Shown here: positions 13,660 to 15,532 of the stretch, piece after piece
How the letters are laid out: each line of letters begins with the position of its first letter
Numbering within the stretch: the stretch's first letter is position 1
DNA from: AWTP1-13 sp035762425
GTDB lineage: Bacteria > Pseudomonadota > Alphaproteobacteria > Rhizobiales > Hyphomicrobiaceae
Length of the DNA: 15,532 nucleotides
Assembly: GCA_035762425.1 (NCBI GenBank)
Contig: DASTOW010000034.1
Span: forward strand, 1-15,532
Direction of reading: 5' to 3'
The notes under the pieces: model-generated
Told to the model about the DNA's origin: nothing
What the model saw: the letters and a program-made list of their open reading frames with translations, nothing else
Databases searched by the model: none
Position numbers and translations under genes: made by a program

Positions 13660-14142
13660 TCAGGCGTCATCGTAGGCGTCACCAATCGGGACAAAGCCCG
13701 GCCTCAACCAGTACCAATGGGCGCCAGCATTTTCGAGCAATTGGTGAAGAAGTTCCGAAAACGAACGTGCGATTATTGGGCAATCGCCGACTAGTCCATG
13801 TGTCTCAGAAAAACTGTCATAGCAGCGGCCAAGACGTTCTGGGAGAAGGTCAATTGTCAGATAGTCCCCGTTTCCATCGTCGGCGATGATGTGCCAAGAG
13901 GCTGTTATGTCATCCGCATATTCTTGCCCGACGATGACGGGATTGGCTGGAACAACCCGATCTGGGGGCACTATCAACGCGTGATAGTCTTTATGCTGGA
14001 ATAGCATCGCGCCCCCACACAGCTCGTAGAATCGCGCAAGGTCGTCAGGCAATCGGTACTTGGCTCCCAAGGTTGGCATCCCCTTGGAAGGAAGAAGCGA
14101 ACATCCTGCAGTGTTCGCGATTTTCTCAAGAACATGCTCCAC
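13660..14142 (-). CDS. SMI1/KNR4 (SUKH) family protein, orphan immunity-type gene
   Basis: A 160-residue SUKH-superfamily protein. Such proteins often neutralise contact-dependent or polymorphic toxins made by sister cells, but others are housekeeping or antiphage-related. The family core is seen as LPDDLARFYELCGGAMLF (31-48), ADDGNGDYLTIDL (87-99), a middle acidic/aromatic stretch with CYDSFSETHG (107-116), and ARSFSELLHQLLE (125-137). A GTG start at 14142-14140 is chosen: a GAGG motif lies eight bases before it and an in-frame TAG blocks extension beyond it. Codon use is visibly richer in A/T than the catabolic genes, which suggests recent transfer. No toxin gene is next to it: the flanks are mostly non-coding, so it is an orphan in this window. 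Confidence 0.82.
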   Translation of the reverse strand: MEHVLEKIANTAGCSLLPSKGMPTLGAKYRLPDDLARFYELCGGAMLFQHKDYHALIVPPDRVVPANPVIVGQEYADDITASWHIIADDGNGDYLTIDLLPERLGRCYDSFSETHGLVGDCPIIARSFSELLHQLLENAGAHWYWLRPGFVPIGDAYDDA

Positions 14143-14295
14143 GGCTACGACCTCGCGCTATGTTCTCTTGATCTCCTCGCTTTGAGCGACATGACTTAAG
14201 AGTGGCTGAAGCAGGGTGCACACGTCAACGCGCCGCGGTGCATGGCGAGCTTCAGCATCCAAGCGCAAGTCAGTCGAGCACACCCAATATGAAGG
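14143..14295. other. Short non-coding stretch upstream of the immunity-type gene
   Basis: This lies between the divergent starts of the SUKH gene and the first possible small plus-strand gene, so it would hold the promoters for both. I see no confident promoter boxes, repeats or palindromes in it. Confidence 0.3.
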
Positions 14296-14436
14296 ATGCA
14301 TGCGGTGCCGTCATATCAAGGCGCAATACTTCCCGACCAACGCGCGCGCCGCGCCAAGGACGAACAGGTCTACTGTTTCGAACTCGGGGAGCTCCTGGTC
14401 GTTTGCCCCATACCGACGCCAGAGGAGGAGGCGTAG
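14296..14436 (+). CDS. Possible small hypothetical protein (46 residues)
   Basis: A short frame bounded upstream by a TGA at 14290 and ending with TAG. The product reads MHAVPSYQGAILPDQRARRA, then an acidic and hydrophobic end containing DEQVYCFELGELLVVCPIPT and a final run of glutamates; it has a protein-like composition and balanced codon use, but I recognise no family. GAAGGA at 14291-14296 is too close to the first ATG and is better spaced (eight bases) for the in-frame GTG at 14305, which would give 43 residues. It is followed after 26 bases by the small zinc-ribbon gene in the same direction, so the pair could be one small unit. Real gene, decayed end of a longer gene, or chance: not settled. 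Confidence 0.35.
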   Translation: MHAVPSYQGAILPDQRARRAKDEQVYCFELGELLVVCPIPTPEEEA

Positions 14437-14462
14437 CTCGAACTCGCCTACCCACTAAACAC

Positions 14463-14636
14463 ATGAAGAGCTCGAAGCTGGCCAACATCGCCGATGTCAT
14501 TGCAGCCTTGAATTGCCGAGAGCAACGCGAGTCCCTATGCTGGATATGCAGGCGATGCTCGGAGCTGGTCGTGAGCGACCATCCGACGCCTGCGGTCTGC
14601 ATGTTTTGCGGCGGCGGAACCTTCAAGAAGCCGTAG
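14463..14636 (+). CDS. Small rubredoxin-like zinc-ribbon protein (57 residues)
   Basis: A 57-residue protein starting MKSSKLANIADVIAALNCRE. The second half has a zinc-ribbon pattern: CWICRRC (26-32), then after 13 residues CMFC (46-49), followed by GGGTFKKP. Cys29/Cys32 and Cys46/Cys49 make a CxxC...CxxC set, and the order W-x-C-x-x-C...P-x-x-x-C-x-x-C-G-x-x-x-F is that of the small rubredoxin/rubrerythrin-type ribbon. It could bind zinc or iron and act in redox or nucleic-acid binding. No clear ribosome site is seen before the ATG at 14463, and the frame is open further upstream (to a GTG at 14202) without protein-like sequence. The neighbour upstream is another tiny possible gene. Confidence 0.5.
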   Translation: MKSSKLANIADVIAALNCREQRESLCWICRRCSELVVSDHPTPAVCMFCGGGTFKKP

Positions 14637-15161
14637 AGTGCCATTACCGCTCTGGTCAGTCCTCCGCGTCAGACGTTTGGCAGGGAGAAGCGCAGCTTGC
14701 CGCGGCACAGATAACCCACCCGCCGCACCGGAAGGTGCGACCCCAGAATCAGCCAGCACACACGATTATTGCAACGCCCGCCTGCGGCATCAGGAAGGTG
14801 CGCGCCTCGCGATGCGTCAGATCCACCAGGACTACGAGGCCTGGTGCCAAGCCCAACACCTCGAACCGTGCCACGGAGCACCTTCCTGCGTGAACTGCGC
14901 GATGCAAGGACAGGGACGGGGCGGAGCATAGAGGGTGGTGTGGTGCATCATGTTGCCATGGCGTGATCTTGCCGTATTTGGGAGCACGCGCGAGGATAGC
15001 CACTCGAGGCGTCGGAGGGGGTGACGCTGGAGGCGATCCACGGACCGGCGACCAAGATGGTGCCTCGAGGAGCTTTTGGCAGACTGACGTGGGCGGGGGT
15101 CTCCGGTCGAGCCCAGCAGGCGACAAGAGCGCGAGACGAGCGCAACGGGGAGTGAGGCGCG
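14637..15161. other. Long intergenic stretch, probably decayed DNA
   Basis: This stretch of over 500 bases precedes the enolase-superfamily gene. The most protein-like piece is a plus-strand frame from ATG 14812 to TAG 14931 coding MRQIHQDYEAWCQAQHLEP and a Cys-rich end; it has no ribosome site and reads as the remnant of a longer gene. The opposite strand over the same bases also gives a hydrophobic 41-residue frame, and both cannot be real. From about 14932 to 15140 I see no coding signal in any frame and no RNA gene. The promoter for the downstream gene should lie here. Confidence 0.4.
15147..15152 (+). promoter_or_regulatory. Ribosome binding site GGGGAG before the enolase-superfamily gene
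   Basis: GGGGAG lies nine bases before the ATG at 15162 and supports that start for the truncated gene. Confidence 0.6.
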
Positions 15162-15532
15162 ATGGCTGGTTTGAAGATCGAGGCGGTGGATGTCTTCTAT
15201 CTGGCGATGCCGCGGATCGAGGACATCGGCGACGGCAGCCAGGATGCGTGCGTGGTGCGCGTCGCGGCCGGCGGGCACGTCGGCTGGGGCGAGTGCGAGG
15301 CCGCACCGCTGCCGTCGATCGCGGCGCTCGTCGCACCGATGTCGCATTCGGCGTGTCATCCGGTGGCGGCGAGCGTGCTGGGTGAGGCGATCGAGGGGCC
15401 AGAGTGCATTCGCCGCATCAACACGCGGGTGCGCGCGCGCAGTCTCGATCTCTTGCAGGCCGCGCACACGCTGTCGGGCATCGATATGGCGCTGTGGGAT
15501 CTTTTGGGGCGCGTGCGGGGCGAGCCGGTGTG
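15162..15532 (+). CDS. Mandelate racemase/muconate lactonizing enzyme family protein, 5' part only
   Basis: The first 123 residues of an enolase-superfamily enzyme; the window ends inside the gene. These enzymes take a proton from the carbon next to a carboxylate and then racemise, dehydrate or cycloisomerise the substrate. The start MAGLKIEAVDVFYLAMPR is the N-terminal capping-domain strand, GHVGWGECEAAPLPS (39-52) is the usual G-x-x-G-x-G-E substrate-loop region, and SGIDMALWDLLGR (105-117) is the highly conserved helix before the barrel domain. The metal ligands and catalytic Lys/His lie beyond the window, so the subgroup cannot be named. It is divergent in layout from the immunity-type region and unrelated by position to the minus-strand operon. 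Confidence 0.9.
   Translation, partial: MAGLKIEAVDVFYLAMPRIEDIGDGSQDACVVRVAAGGHVGWGECEAAPLPSIAALVAPMSHSACHPVAASVLGEAIEGPECIRRINTRVRARSLDLLQAAHTLSGIDMALWDLLGRVRGEPV

Noticed and set aside
13346..15161. A mobile element, integrase or CRISPR array in the low-GC accessory pocket
   Set aside because: No transposase or integrase motifs, terminal inverted repeats, tRNA gene or regularly spaced repeats were seen.

Overview
This is a GC-rich, densely packed bacterial window. It most resembles an aerobic soil or water proteobacterium, probably alphaproteobacterial; that placement is an inference from composition, gene content and gene style, with no rRNA or marker gene to prove it. There are ten consecutive genes of catabolism and cofactor synthesis on the minus strand (fbiC to the quinone-oxidoreductase-like gene, plus cofE between), with a membrane-protein gene upstream. 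A truncated plus-strand gene sits at each end.

Layout. 1-537 (+): the C-terminal end of a peptide/nickel-type ABC transporter ATPase. 644-9314 (-): a nine-gene, tightly coupled acyl-CoA catabolic operon. In transcription order it encodes a BadI/MenB-like ring-cleaving hydrolase, an acyl-CoA ligase, an enoyl-CoA hydratase, a short-chain dehydrogenase, an acyl-CoA dehydrogenase, a 3-hydroxyacyl-CoA dehydrogenase, an unusual 3-hydroxyacyl-CoA-dehydrogenase-like pseudoenzyme, a family III CoA transferase or alpha-methylacyl-CoA racemase homologue, and a zinc-free quinone-oxidoreductase-like MDR protein. 9460-12601 (-): cofE and a fused cofGH (fbiC), which make the deazaflavin cofactor F420. 12713-13345 (-): a six-helix Pr6Pr-family membrane protein. 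13346-15161: an accessory, lower-GC stretch with an orphan SMI1/KNR4 (SUKH) immunity-type gene, a small zinc-ribbon protein, another possible short gene and much apparently non-coding DNA. 15162-end (+): the start of a mandelate racemase/muconate lactonizing enzyme (enolase superfamily) gene.

How the genes fit together. The first five operon genes supply exactly the activities of the cyclohexane-carboxylate route known from Rhodopseudomonas palustris: CoA ligation, dehydrogenation to the ring alkene, hydration, oxidation of the beta-hydroxyl to a ketone, and hydrolytic ring opening to a dicarboxylyl-CoA. The later genes could take a linear product through beta-oxidation, or epimerise a branched substituent. 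I infer that the operon degrades an alicyclic carboxylic acid (cyclohexane carboxylate, a naphthenic acid or a terpenoid/steroid ring remnant). No thiolase, glutaryl-CoA dehydrogenase, regulator or electron-transfer flavoprotein is in view. F420 synthesis genes lie directly upstream on the same strand, with cofC and cofD not in the window. The link between F420 and the alicyclic pathway is the most interesting open question here.
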